A DNA stretch of 64,000 nucleotides, taken from positions 2,275,935 through 2,339,934 of the forward strand of contig NMRA01000004.1 of the NCBI GenBank assembly GCA_002633005.1. The letters run 5' to 3'. The DNA comes from Phoronis australis (taxonomy: Eukaryota; Phoronida; Phoronidae). Shown one piece after another: positions 46,161 through 56,500 of this stretch; position 1 is the first letter of the stretch; the number at the start of each line of letters is the position of its first letter. The notes beneath the pieces are model-generated. The model did not search any database and was not told the origin of the DNA. It saw nothing but the letters and a program-made list of their open reading frames with translations. A program made the position numbers and the translations under genes.

Positions 46161-47180
46161 CTATGCTGTTCCTACTGGATGGTGAGCAGCCAAACCGTTC
46201 CATCCAGACGTGTGACTCCCTCGATCGACACACGTCTGGCACTTTCTAAATAGCCAGAAGTCCACAATAAACTCATCAAAGTTTGGCTCACCGGCCTGAT
46301 CACTAGACAACAAAGTGTTCTCCCCACTGGGTGTCAAATTTGGCCTGTATTCATTTCCACTACTCAGCATCGCTGCAGGGCTGCTCACAATCGCTGAGCT
46401 GGAACCAACACCATCACTGGGCGAATCACTTCTAGTTCCAGTCCCGGCCGGGGGAGGGTACGTTCGGGGCCACGGATGACAGGAGATCAAGCCCCTCCAG
46501 TCACTATAGAGGACACTACAGCTCGCGAGGCTACTCGCTTCAAAAGTGAACTTTCCGGGGGATGGCGACTGGGCACTGCCGGAAAACGACAGTATGGGAC
46601 CTTTGTTCAGGCACTGTTTTGCACAAACCTTCATCAATTCAACGTACATATCGCTTTCGTAATCCAACGGCAGAGAATGCTTGCCGATAATAGCGGAGTT
46701 GCAACGCCGCCATATTGGAAATGGGTCAGAATGTTGCATTGTGGTTAAGCCGGTAAACAAGTACGTCGGCAAGTGTGGGGGCGAACCGGCCACAGGGAGG
46801 TTATACGTGTTGTGTGCCTGGCATGCTATAATACCAGTTAGCGAAATAAAAAAAAAATAGTTACTACCTGCCTGTTTCCCAAGGATCAAGAACTGCGTTA
46901 AACATGGGTCAGAGACATCGGTAGAGCTGGTAGCAAAGGCCGACTTCGTGAATTCTTTCCGACTTCGTAGCATAAAGTGTGCAGCGCTCATTTTGAGGGC
47001 GGCAAGAAAACGTATCTTAGAAACTGCCCAACAATATCTCCCTTCAAAGAAACAGTAACAAATACTCCACGGCGGTTGGTAGTGAAAAAAAAAATTGTTT
47101 TCGCTTGACCAGAACCAAGCCAACATGAGCAATTTTGAGGATAATGCCTCTGCACAATCACCTGTTCTGGGTCGACTCAC
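46161..47180 (-). CDS. Unrecognised 339-codon frame within the THAP element
   Basis: The longest open frame in the element, on the same strand as the THAP exon. A strong acceptor-like site (pyrimidine tract then GGTATTATAG) precedes 46825, so the real exon may be 46825-46161 (220 residues), starting CQAHNTYNLPVAGSPPHLP. It is cysteine- and proline-containing, with a Ser/Gly/Pro-rich stretch (PPPAGTGTRSDSPSDG). I see no transposase, RNase H-like or GTP-binding motif. It may be a C-terminal part of the element protein, a captured exon or a chance frame. Confidence 0.35.
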   Translation of the reverse strand: MSRPRTGDCAEALSSKLLMLAWFWSSENNFFFHYQPPWSICYCFFEGRYCWAVSKIRFLAALKMSAAHFMLRSRKEFTKSAFATSSTDVSDPCLTQFLILGKQAGSNYFFFISLTGIIACQAHNTYNLPVAGSPPHLPTYLFTGLTTMQHSDPFPIWRRCNSAIIGKHSLPLDYESDMYVELMKVCAKQCLNKGPILSFSGSAQSPSPGKFTFEASSLASCSVLYSDWRGLISCHPWPRTYPPPAGTGTRSDSPSDGVGSSSAIVSSPAAMLSSGNEYRPNLTPSGENTLLSSDQAGEPNFDEFIVDFWLFRKCQTCVDRGSHTSGWNGLAAHHPVGTA

Positions 47181-48660
47181 TTAACGTATGCACACTATAT
47201 GCATTACGCGCTAAGATAAAGCGTGCAGATTATTATTATTTACTTTCTACAAAATTGTGGTACATTGCTATCAAAATTCGTTGTTAAATTACGATCATTT
47301 TTCATAAAATTTTGTTGAAGTTCCAGGGCGAAATCTTGCCGACAAATGCGTAGCTGCTGGTCTCGCAATCGTCGATAGGGCTTGAATTCTTAAATAAGAA
47401 TACAGCTTTGACTCAACAAATTACCTGAAATCCTCCTCAAGTTTTCCAAATAGCGTCTCTAAGATTTTTAAGTTCTTGTGAAGTCTGGATTAACTGCAGA
47501 TTAAGTCCAAATCTACGCTAGATTGTAGCACGCAACCCGAGAAAAATCTCTGTGGGAACACATGTTGTTGTCACGTGACGTTTGTTTTGAAGTTTGTATG
47601 CGTGTGTGTGAGAGTAAGCGTGCGTGTGCTTGTCAGAGTTCATTTGCCAGAGTAATGTAATGATCTAGGTGTGCATTGTATCCAAAAAAAAAAAAATCAA
47701 GCAGTCAAGCAGAGCGTGTTTTAATATTTACGACTTAGCACTTGCTGGCCTCATCTGCTAAAAACGTTCGAGAATTTTTTCGGTAAGACCGACATGTCAC
47801 TCATTGAGTCGCCGGGTGAGTGGATGCGTGACCGTAGTGTAACAGCTATTTCCCGGAAGATTTGGGGTGTAAGGGTGCGAAGTGGGTCATTTTGACCTTA
47901 AAAACACCAATTATGATTAGTTAAATAATTTCTCTTAAAAATAATGCAGAAGCTTTTTACGGTATTGGAAACTTTCGGAAATTAGTGCCAATATTTATTT
48001 GCCGATGCTATGTTACCCGATTAATCTTCGATGACAGTCGGTACATTATGCAGCGCGCGCTTCTTGGTCGCGTGCTAACACTGGTCGAGTTTTTTTTTTT
48101 AGTCTTCGATTCACGGTTTTCACATGCACAAAGAAGTTTGAGGCCGGAGAAGATCTGTACTGGAAAGAAACAATGCAATCCCGCTCTTTGACAAGTACGC
48201 TGTGTCTGTTTTCAAAGTCCAGACCCGCGTAGTGGGGCACATCCCTCGCAAGAGCAGCAAAACTTCTGCGTTCTTTTTGAATCGCGGCGTAAGTTTGAAG
48301 TGTATACGGACATAACGGTGAGGCTCGTGGTCCGTTACAAATTCAGGCTGTCGGATCTTTCAATTGATAAATTGGAGACGTTAGAACTGTAGGTAAGGGC
48401 ATTTTTCGCATGTAGTTCATGGGCTGGGCGCTTACTTTAGCAAAGTCTGAAAACGCGTTGGGGCACTTGTTGAGCCATGGGCGCTAATTAGGGCGAATAG
48501 CGGCAGAATTACATACAGCAGCGTAGTTTAATGCACACAAATTACACGTCGTGCAAACCAGTCGGCCATCCCGTTTACCATCAACAATCCCAGTAGCCTT
48601 TGCGCACCCTAATTTCCGGACATGCGCAATCGTTAAATCGATTCGGTTGCAACTCCGCTA

Positions 48661-48825
48661 TTCTCCACTGCTTTGTACGATGCGAGGACGCAACACTGTG
48701 TTCTTCACACGAACGAGCCAAGTACGGCCGAGCGTGTCATCTCTCAGAAAGCGGTGTAATGGCATACCCAAAGTGCGCTTGAGACAATAATGAGTACACC
48801 CTGTTACGCAGCAACTGTGCGGCAT
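48661..48825 (-). CDS. THAP domain N-terminal exon (transposon-encoded)
   Basis: The chosen start ATG at 48825 gives MPHSCCVTGCTHYC, followed by GMPLHRFLRDD and TWLVRVKN. This matches the first half of the THAP zinc-dependent DNA-binding domain (MPxxCCVxGC; FHRFPxD; WxxxxxR). The second C-x2-H pair is not in this segment, so the domain is either completed by a later exon or broken. Known THAP domains bind the ends of P-element transposons. Confidence 0.7.
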
Positions 48826-48925
48826 GTTGACTGGCTCGTAAGCAAACGCAAACGACAAGTGAACGCATCACAACTGAGGAATAACAATGACTGACTCGAC
48901 AGCTCGCAGTTACATGTAAATTTCA

Positions 48926-49058
48926 CAAAACAAAATGGCGCAAAATTTTAACCTTGTAAACGTCACTTCCGGAGTAAGGCACGACTAACTAGAAAATTAC
49001 GGGAAGTTATTATTAACTGGGATAGTCAACAAACCGTGTTTTTACTGAAAATGACATG
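48926..49058 (-). repeat. Right terminal inverted repeat of the THAP element
   Basis: Reverse complement of the left end: CATGTCATTTTCAGTAAAAA, ACGGTTTGTTGACTATCCCA, CTAGTTAGTCGTGCC and ACTCCGGAAGTGACGTTTA. Confidence 0.75.
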
Positions 49059-49294
49059 AAAAAGGTCGCCTTCTCATTTAACCGAGCATCAATAATGGTG
49101 GGTTTGTTTGGTGGAATTAACTTTTGAAAATGAGTGTTTGCTCATCAAAAACACGCTGCTATGTAATGTTCTGACAACCACCATGTTGACTGAGGAGAGA
49201 AAAAACCTTCATTGTGATCACGTTACTTGTGAGCCAAATAGAAAACAGAAAATAACATCTTCTTGTAAAGGCACCTAACTGTTAACAATGTGAT

Positions 49295-49516
49295 ATGTGT
49301 CTTAAAACCAGTCATCTGTACATAAGACTGTCTCGGTTGAAAAGAAAAACAACGCACTTTGACAGCAATGATGTAGATGATATTTCCAGGGATTCTTTAT
49401 TGCCCCGAAAGCACGGCTTCTCGAACAGCACACAGACCGACAACAGTGTCATCTATTGTCGCGCTGTAAGGGATAAACATTCAAACAAGGTTGTGTGTTG
49501 TGTTCGCGAGGAGTAA
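49295..49516 (+). CDS. Unrecognised open frame just outside the THAP element
   Basis: A 73-codon frame with protein-like composition: RLKRKTTHFDSNDVDDISRD, SLLPRKHGFSNSTQTDNSV and CCVREE before the stop. It could be a last exon entered at an AG near 49,307. It has no recognisable domain and no splice partner seen. Confidence 0.2.
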   Translation: MCLKTSHLYIRLSRLKRKTTHFDSNDVDDISRDSLLPRKHGFSNSTQTDNSVIYCRAVRDKHSNKVVCCVREE

Positions 49517-50104
49517 TCTTCGTTAATGATAATTCACAATTATTTTACTGCTAAATAATATCAAATATAGCTCTATGGAACACAACTTCAATCATTTAGC
49601 TTAAAATTCAAAGAACCTGAAACTCCGACTTTTTAAATATGACTCACCATTTCAAATTTGGTTGAGATCTTTTCAGACATACATGTAGTGGCTCAGGGAT
49701 TTTAAGAATGCTTCAATATTTCTGAAGATGGTGCAAAACATTTCAAACATGAGTGCAATACTGTAGTTTTTCAGGGAGTGGCTACTGCGTGTTTCTTTGG
49801 TATCGTTTTATAAACAAACCCTCCACAAAATGCCCTGAAATACACTTCTGGGTAAGTAACGAATGCACAGTTGTCCAAATACCTGATGATCAAATAAATG
49901 CAAAGGCGAAAACAGCAGTAGTTTGAAGCACTTAATTATTTCAATGGGACGATTGATTTTCCACTTATTTGCATTGCCATTTTACATATACATGCATCAT
50001 AACCAATCTTTTGTAAAAACACGAAACAACTAATTCCAAAAATCTAGCTCTCATGGAAAATAGTCAAAATGTATGTTACGTGAAGGGAATTTTGCCAATG
50101 TTTT

Positions 50105-50500
50105 CAGAAATGGCGACTCACTAAATCCATCGTCAACAAGCTTCAAGTGTTGGTAAAGAGATGCCTTGGTCGAATCTTACAAATCAAGTGGTCTGACAGA
50201 GTAAGAAATGAAACTGTTTGGAGCAGAGCCAAGCAGGAAGTCATAGAGATCCAGATTAAGAGAAGGATGTGGAGGTGGACTGGTCACGCGCCACGAAAGC
50301 CGAATGCAAATACCACTGAGATGTACTTTAATTGCGACCCCCAAATGATACGGAAGCGAGGCAAAACTGGAGAAATGTCACCTCTGAACACTTCTCTTTT
50401 GGCATGTCATGGGTCGCGATCCGAACAAAAGTTACCAAGCGGATTATATGGCGAGTAGTCATGGTAGCCCTTGCTAGACATCTCATGATGTCCGGAAGCA
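50105..50500 (+). pseudogene. RTE/LINE-type endonuclease-reverse transcriptase, degraded C-terminal fragment
   Basis: WRLTKSIVNKLQVLVKRCLG, RILQIKWSDRVRNETVWSRA and KRRMWRWTGHAPRKP match the conserved tail found in many invertebrate LINE ORF2-like proteins (WRLT...L-x-x-F-x-N-x-CLRRIL-x-I-W-D-x-I-N-x-x-LW; RRR-W-RW-GH-x-LRKP). A frame change near 50,365 continues the match (GMSWVAIRTKVTKRIIWRVV). The polymerase core and endonuclease are missing, so this is a dead 5'-truncated copy. Confidence 0.75.
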
Positions 50501-53500
50501 TGGGCCAAGCAAGTCACCAGCCAAATGATAAACATTACCAGAAGAAAGCGTAATTTATTCAGCCATTGTCCATCGTTGAACAGACGCCAATTTTCGTATA
50601 GAGGACAATCACTGACCATTTCATGAAAACTGGTAAATTATGGTGTCTTGCTCTATCAGTACAAGCAAGTTAGCAAAACTGAATGAAAACATGTTCTTTA
50701 TCAAACAATTCCGAGTGCACATGTAAAGATGACCGCGAACTGGACATTAATGTTTGTTTCTTTTGTTCAACGGTAAGAATGTGTTTCATGAACACGCCCA
50801 AGATCATTAAAGCAAAGCTAAAAACGAATTTCAAAACCTTTTGATGAGTAAACGTGTGTTAAATTCAGTAACTGGTAAGCTTTCTTATACCGCAATGACA
50901 ACGACTACATCAAGAGGTACCACCAAACATATGTTGCCCGGAAATAGATGAGACACATGGTGAAGAGTTTGTTCCAAATAGTTATATTCAACTGATACAG
51001 ATGGATACCTAACGGAAATCTAAAAACACTTGACCAGAAGAAATTTTGTAACACCAAGCCTTAAAAAGAGGACGTGATTGTTCCAGACTTTTTATCATAA
51101 AAATTGGGCTCTCTAATACAAGAATATATGTCGAGAGAATGTTTCAGGTCAAAGCCTCGTGCGCATACAGTACGAAAACAATGTATGTACAGTTTAGATA
51201 CAATTGAGACGCCTATGCATAGCTGTTACTGTTTTAAAAGTTATGACGTTAAGGAGGGGTGGGATGCGATAAACAGACTAAATTACAATATTAACAGTGG
51301 TTCTATGCCACTGAAACAAAACTCAATCTTCTCACTAAGTACTTTTAGGGTTTGTTCGTAGAGATTTTTTATTTTCTGTTGATAACAAAGCATTTTCATT
51401 TAGTTTCAAATTTCCCAAAAAAAACCCTGCTCGCTACTTCATGTATTTTTCTCCCACAAGGCAAAACAAAACACGTCTCCTTATTTGGTATTTCAAAACA
51501 TGGACGTAGCGCTTTTTCTTGATACGGAACGTATAACCTTTGATTCCAAACGACATCAAGCAACTGCGCGCATTCATCATAAGCGGGAGGAAGGTTAGAA
51601 ACTTTGTGGTAACCACAATTTGTTCCTTCGCGTGTATTTAACAAATCGTGAATTTTTTCTGGAATTTTTTTCACAGGATAAAGTGAGTTGCTATCTACTA
51701 GACGTTGCATGATGGTACATTCGCCAGGATTTGCTTAAAAGATAATTTCGATGAATTTTCAAGTTCCATGTCTCATTAAAAGCATGGGCGATTTGAGTGA
51801 TGATACATGCATTTAATTTACAATCTATTATCGAGATGAACGATATATGCCTGCAAATCAGTTAAAATCTTCATAGTTAATATGTCGAACAATTAAGCAG
51901 ATATGACAAATTATGATAACCAACTATAATAATAATGTGTGGATACCTTTTTATTTCCAATAGCAAATCAAATTAAATCCTGAATGAGATTGACCGACAA
52001 CTTGTGCTTGATTAGTGCTTTTATGTTTGTTTAATGCCTGTCTGTCTGTCGTGTCGTCTCTCTCGTAGCATCATTCATACAACTGCGCAGTGTATTTCCC
52101 ACATATTAAACAGAACTACTAACTAACAAATTCGCTCTCCGTATACCATTCGAGTCACAAAGTAAATCCTAGGTGTTAACCCTACTTCAGAAAGCAGATA
52201 TAAATTAGGAAGGGGTTTTGCGTTCTTTTAATATCATAATGCTTTTTAATGGTATCTGCAAAATTAAATGAACATGATATGTTGATGTACTTAACAACAA
52301 GGCATCCGATAATCGATTGGCAACTAGTGACTATGAAATCACTCTGTCAGAGCAAGGAGAACGAATATGTCATCGGCTGATGTGTCACCTTCCATCCTAA
52401 TACACGTGCAACAGTGGGACGTTCATTAATAAAATATAATACCAAATATAGTGCCTCGTCAGAGGTACAAAAACATAACTGATTCTATATTAAGAAAATC
52501 AGATACATAAAGGGGGCGACAATTCGTCTCATTACTTTGTATCGATATTGAATCTCGTTCTGGAGGGCGGCAATTTAAGTGAGAGTTCACGACATAAATT
52601 GTCCACCAGAGACAATTAATGCCAATGGCGGCAATTTATATTGCAGCACTCGCACATCTCAGGTTAAAGGTGCCTGTGCCTTCTGAAAGCGTACATGTAA
52701 TTCCTCCGTCAGTCACTGCCTGCAATTTTGAATAGACGTCACTGACCGTTAAACTCGTATTTACGTTTACGGTCCTGCTCTACACAACTCGAAGTGTCTT
52801 TATGGGATCCAATCGGTAGACATGCAATGTCTCAAGTAAAAGAACACAACAGACTTACGTTTAAACACAGCCATCGTATCACCTACCCTCTTGTTAGGTG
52901 GCACAGCGAGGGAGTGTAACTTTAATTAGCGTTTTAGAAAAAGCGGACTACTGCTTTGGCGCCACTGCATTTGGCTTTGTCAAAAACTCTTCGATCGATG
53001 TTTGGTTCTTTCACGGAATAACTGAAAACACAAGTCACGCACGTCTTCCAAACTTTCAAAGTACAGTGTACATATAAGCTATTATAATAAGTCTTTGATT
53101 TTAAATGTTAATACGTTATGTTTTCGTGTATGTCATTTTAACCTCATGCCTTACTATCCAAGCATTTAAAACGTCAACGACCATGTAATAAACAACTCGG
53201 TTATGCAGTGGGTGATATGGGAATTCAACAATAACATCCAGGTTTCTCTTAAAATAACTACTTAATGATAAGAAAGGTGTCGTTTCATAAAATATTATAA
53301 CATTAATATTGTTGGGGGTTTTGACGTGAAGCCCCCTTTACTATCGTCGTATCTGTCTGTCGGCGGCCTGCTAGGAATGAAATTACAAGTTAAATCTGAA
53401 ATCTAGTTGGCACAGGACTGCATTTGATATACTACACCCACGTGGACAGTCATGTGATCGAAAGTACAATCGTCACATGATTGAACAGCAGAGGTATTTT

Positions 53501-53536
53501 GGTTATCATTTTTGTCTCAGCATCTGCCCCGGCACC
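50501..53536. other. Intergenic region upstream of the secreted-protein gene
   Basis: Apart from repeat family R copy 3, I see no gene. A CT-rich patch is at about 52,040-52,070. The promoter of the downstream plus-strand gene should lie near 53,300-53,500, but I could not place a clear TATA box. Confidence 0.5.
51240..51600 (+). repeat. Dispersed repeat family R, copy 3
   Basis: GTGGTTCTATGCCACTGAAAC, TTTTAGGGTTTG, TTCTGTTGATAACAAAGCAT, CACGTCTCCTTATTTGGTAT and CATCAAGCAACTG match copy 1. A 104-codon open frame on the opposite strand (51,396-51,710) overlaps this repeat and is not treated as a gene. Confidence 0.75.
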
Positions 53537-53582
53537 ATGATTACATTCACTCTTCTAGTTTGCGCTTCCCTTTTCGCTGTTG
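53537..53582 (+). CDS. Secreted protein exon 1 (signal peptide)
   Basis: ATG in context CACCATGA, then 15 codons of hydrophobic leader ending in phase 1 at GTAAGTT. Confidence 0.75.
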
Positions 53583-56500
53583 GTAAGTTTTTTCCTGCTT
53601 GCGTTCAGTGCAATGAACTATCGTTTGATTTCAAGCTCTTGATGTTCTATATTGTGTTTTTTATTTTTTTTTTTGAGTTTTTGTGGGCAAAAACTGATAC
53701 CGTTACGCGAATAGTTTAAATTTAGATTTCTCTTGTATCTACAGATTTATTGTTGCCGTTTAGAAAACGTGACACACATATGCAATTTAATGGTTATCGG
53801 TGCAAGCCTTAGTAGTCATATATGAGCTTCTTGTGACTTTTGATACTTTAGCTAGCACATCCTTCTTGTCATTTTTTTCTCTGCGATGTTTCACTTGCCC
53901 CTTGCCCCCTCCTTCCCTTACCTAGATCAAGGCTTTCGAAAATTGGTTAGCGTAATCGTTCTATAATTAATAATTGCTTTAGGTTCATCGCAGAAAGTTT
54001 TGCCAGTTGGGACCATCTACACCACACCAGATGTCCAGAGATTTGCACCAAAAGCACAGCATGTATTTGTTGCCAGCACGTGCGGCAACTTCAATGGTTT
54101 TGATGTCAGTGTGGGAATAATGCTGTTCCACAACCCAGACTGGAGGATTAGCCAGGGTGTGGTCAGGTTCTACGTAACCGACTTTGAACCATCTTCAGGG
54201 ATGGTATGTTCGATTGAATTTCGCGGATCAAAACTTCTTGTGTCAGGTATTTTAGGTGTAATTACAACAGGTTGTGCCAAAATCTTATGGAAAACACATC
54301 ACTCGAATGTTACTGAGTACAATACATTAGCGCTGTAACATCGGAATTGAACAGCTTATAGCAGAAGACAAAAATACCTTCTGGAATATTGCCAGTGTTT
54401 CGGTTTCATACATTGACGGATGAGTTATTTATATAACCGCCACTACCAATAACACACAGTGTGACTCATGGATTATGGATTGTTACATATTCCTTTGCCA
54501 TAGTTGGTTTTGGCTTCGTTGCAAATTTTACAAGCTACATGTGCATGTCATATGACATTTGATTTTTTTTTGTTGGGACGGTTGGTAGTTCCCGATCTTG
54601 ATCATTTGTGTACACTGAGTTTCAGTTTCATAACCATTCGCATGCAATAACGTGTCCTTTGGTTTGGACTCGAGCGGACTTATTGTCTTCACCGATTTTT
54701 CCCGTCCCTATGCATGTTTCGTCTTCCAGTCTGGGTCTATGGTTTAATCATTGTACTCGAAATCGAACTTGACATGTTGTTTCCTACTTTTGTTTATTTA
54801 GTGATCGAGGTACTTATGCCATCGATTCCATATACCATTCTTCAAGTCGTATGCCACATGTGTAAACGGTAAATGATAATATTAACGTTTAAAATATACT
54901 TACGCTTATACCCACAGATAATGTACATGTGGCTATACGCATATGCATATGTATATGTTGTTCCTGTCCCNCACCCCCTCGGCCCCCGTAATGCGCCAGT
55001 AATGATCACTCATCGGCGCAAACCGTGATTCAATCTAAGCAGAATAATGGACACTTATCTTGAGCTCGCACAAATGTAGAATGGAAAAGTCAAAAATAAT
55101 TTTGAGTTCCATTTCGAATACAAAGGACCATGGTTTTGCATGCAAAAACGCCAGAACCCAGTTATTTTACTCCTTTACTTTACACCTTGAGTGTTATGAC
55201 TATTTGGGCGAAATCGGTGGGATAGATAGCCAAATCAAGTCAATTAAAATAACAGTTCGATTAATGTTTTCACTTTAGGCCATTCCAGCATCATCGATTT
55301 TATGCAAGAATGAGGCATTCCCCGGCGCCCAGCCTGAACCTAACTGCACAGCCACTAACTGGGACGGAACCAAAAAGAAATTGTATGTAGTCACTACAAA
55401 CGGAAATGTCGGAGGTATCGACTTCTCGGTTCTCGTGGAGTTCAAAGACTCCAAGCAAAATGTAAGTCATTTACAAGTCGCTGCACAAACAAGTAATGTC
55501 GGGACAAGACGTACGTGTACATGTAGATACATAAGTAGTTTGCGCGCTTGGATGGGCACGAGCGTCAGTTCAAAAAAGTTGCTGTTTCCTGGAAAGACTG
55601 AACCCACAGAATTAATGTGGATTCCATTAGGTCAGGTGGCACCGTAATCGAACTTCAGTGTTATCTCTAAGCTATTTCAGTAAATTATAATACACGATCT
55701 CTGAGGAAACACGCCCTCATTACCTATTTAATTGTGTTGTCATGAATAGGCATTGTTAGCAGAAGGTTAGAGGTTCAAGTCCTGGTCGAGGCAAAAATCA
55801 TTTCAAATTTATCTTTAGGTCACGTGATTTTCCAGCATAGTGCGGGTATTAGACATATAATTCACATTTTACTCTTCATTTGTCATGTTCTAAGAACTGA
55901 ATATGTAAAATTAATCTTCGAGGGGTTGTCGAATATACACACGTTTTTTAGACTGTAACGCCTCAAGCTAATTTATAAACCGTTTAGATTAATTAAATTC
56001 TGCCATGGCGTCGTCCTTTTATCTGATTTAATCCAAGGACGAGGATGCTAGTATAACAAAGTGAAAGTTGCTGTTTAAGAAGATAACTTCTCTCTGGTTG
56101 GTCAAATGGTATGTATGTACATTTGTCAGTACATTTGTTGGTTTCTTTATCTGAAGGTACTCACGTACAGTAAAGGATTCATACCGCCGTCTGGATTTGT
56201 TCAAGAAGTAGTATACGCGAACACCGCTCCAACCTATCTCGCTCAGACTGTAAAGACGGAGGGCACTTTTTCGCTCTTATACCAGGAGAACTTGCTTCTG
56301 GAGTTTGCATTCTGTCCCGACGAAGGCACCACAAAACATTACGAAATAATCAGCACGGTGAATTTGTTATAAACCTCACTCTTTTCGTGTCAGTAAATCG
56401 AATTGACTATCGCAAGATTTGTACTAGAAAATAGCTTACTATAATCAAATCAGATAAGAATCGCTTATATATTAATGCGATTAAATTTTTCATCTATTTT

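Larger units (their letters stand above)
45599..49058 (-). mobile_element. THAP-encoding DNA transposon (P-element-like) with long TIRs
   Basis: Imperfect terminal inverted repeats of about 130-145 bp lie at 45,599-45,743 and 48,926-49,058. Both read inward as CATGTCATTTT, AGTAAAAA, ACGGTT, then TATCCCA, CCGTAATTTT, TTAGTCGTGC, ACTCCGGAA, TGACGTTTA and later CATTTTGTTT. About 100 bp inside the right TIR a minus-strand ATG starts a THAP domain, as in P-element transposases. A 339-codon frame lies on the same strand near the left end. No perfect 8-bp target duplication was found at the proposed termini, so the exact ends are uncertain. I see no intact transposase catalytic region, so the copy may be non-autonomous or may carry introns. 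Confidence 0.7.

Noticed and set aside
51396-51710. 104-codon minus-strand frame
   Set aside because: It lies within dispersed repeat family R, and the other copies are not open in the same frame.
55620-55800. Possible tRNA-like boxes (GGTTCAAGTCC at 55,772-55,782)
   Set aside because: The B box is good, but no convincing A box or cloverleaf stems could be drawn, so it is not listed as a SINE or tRNA.
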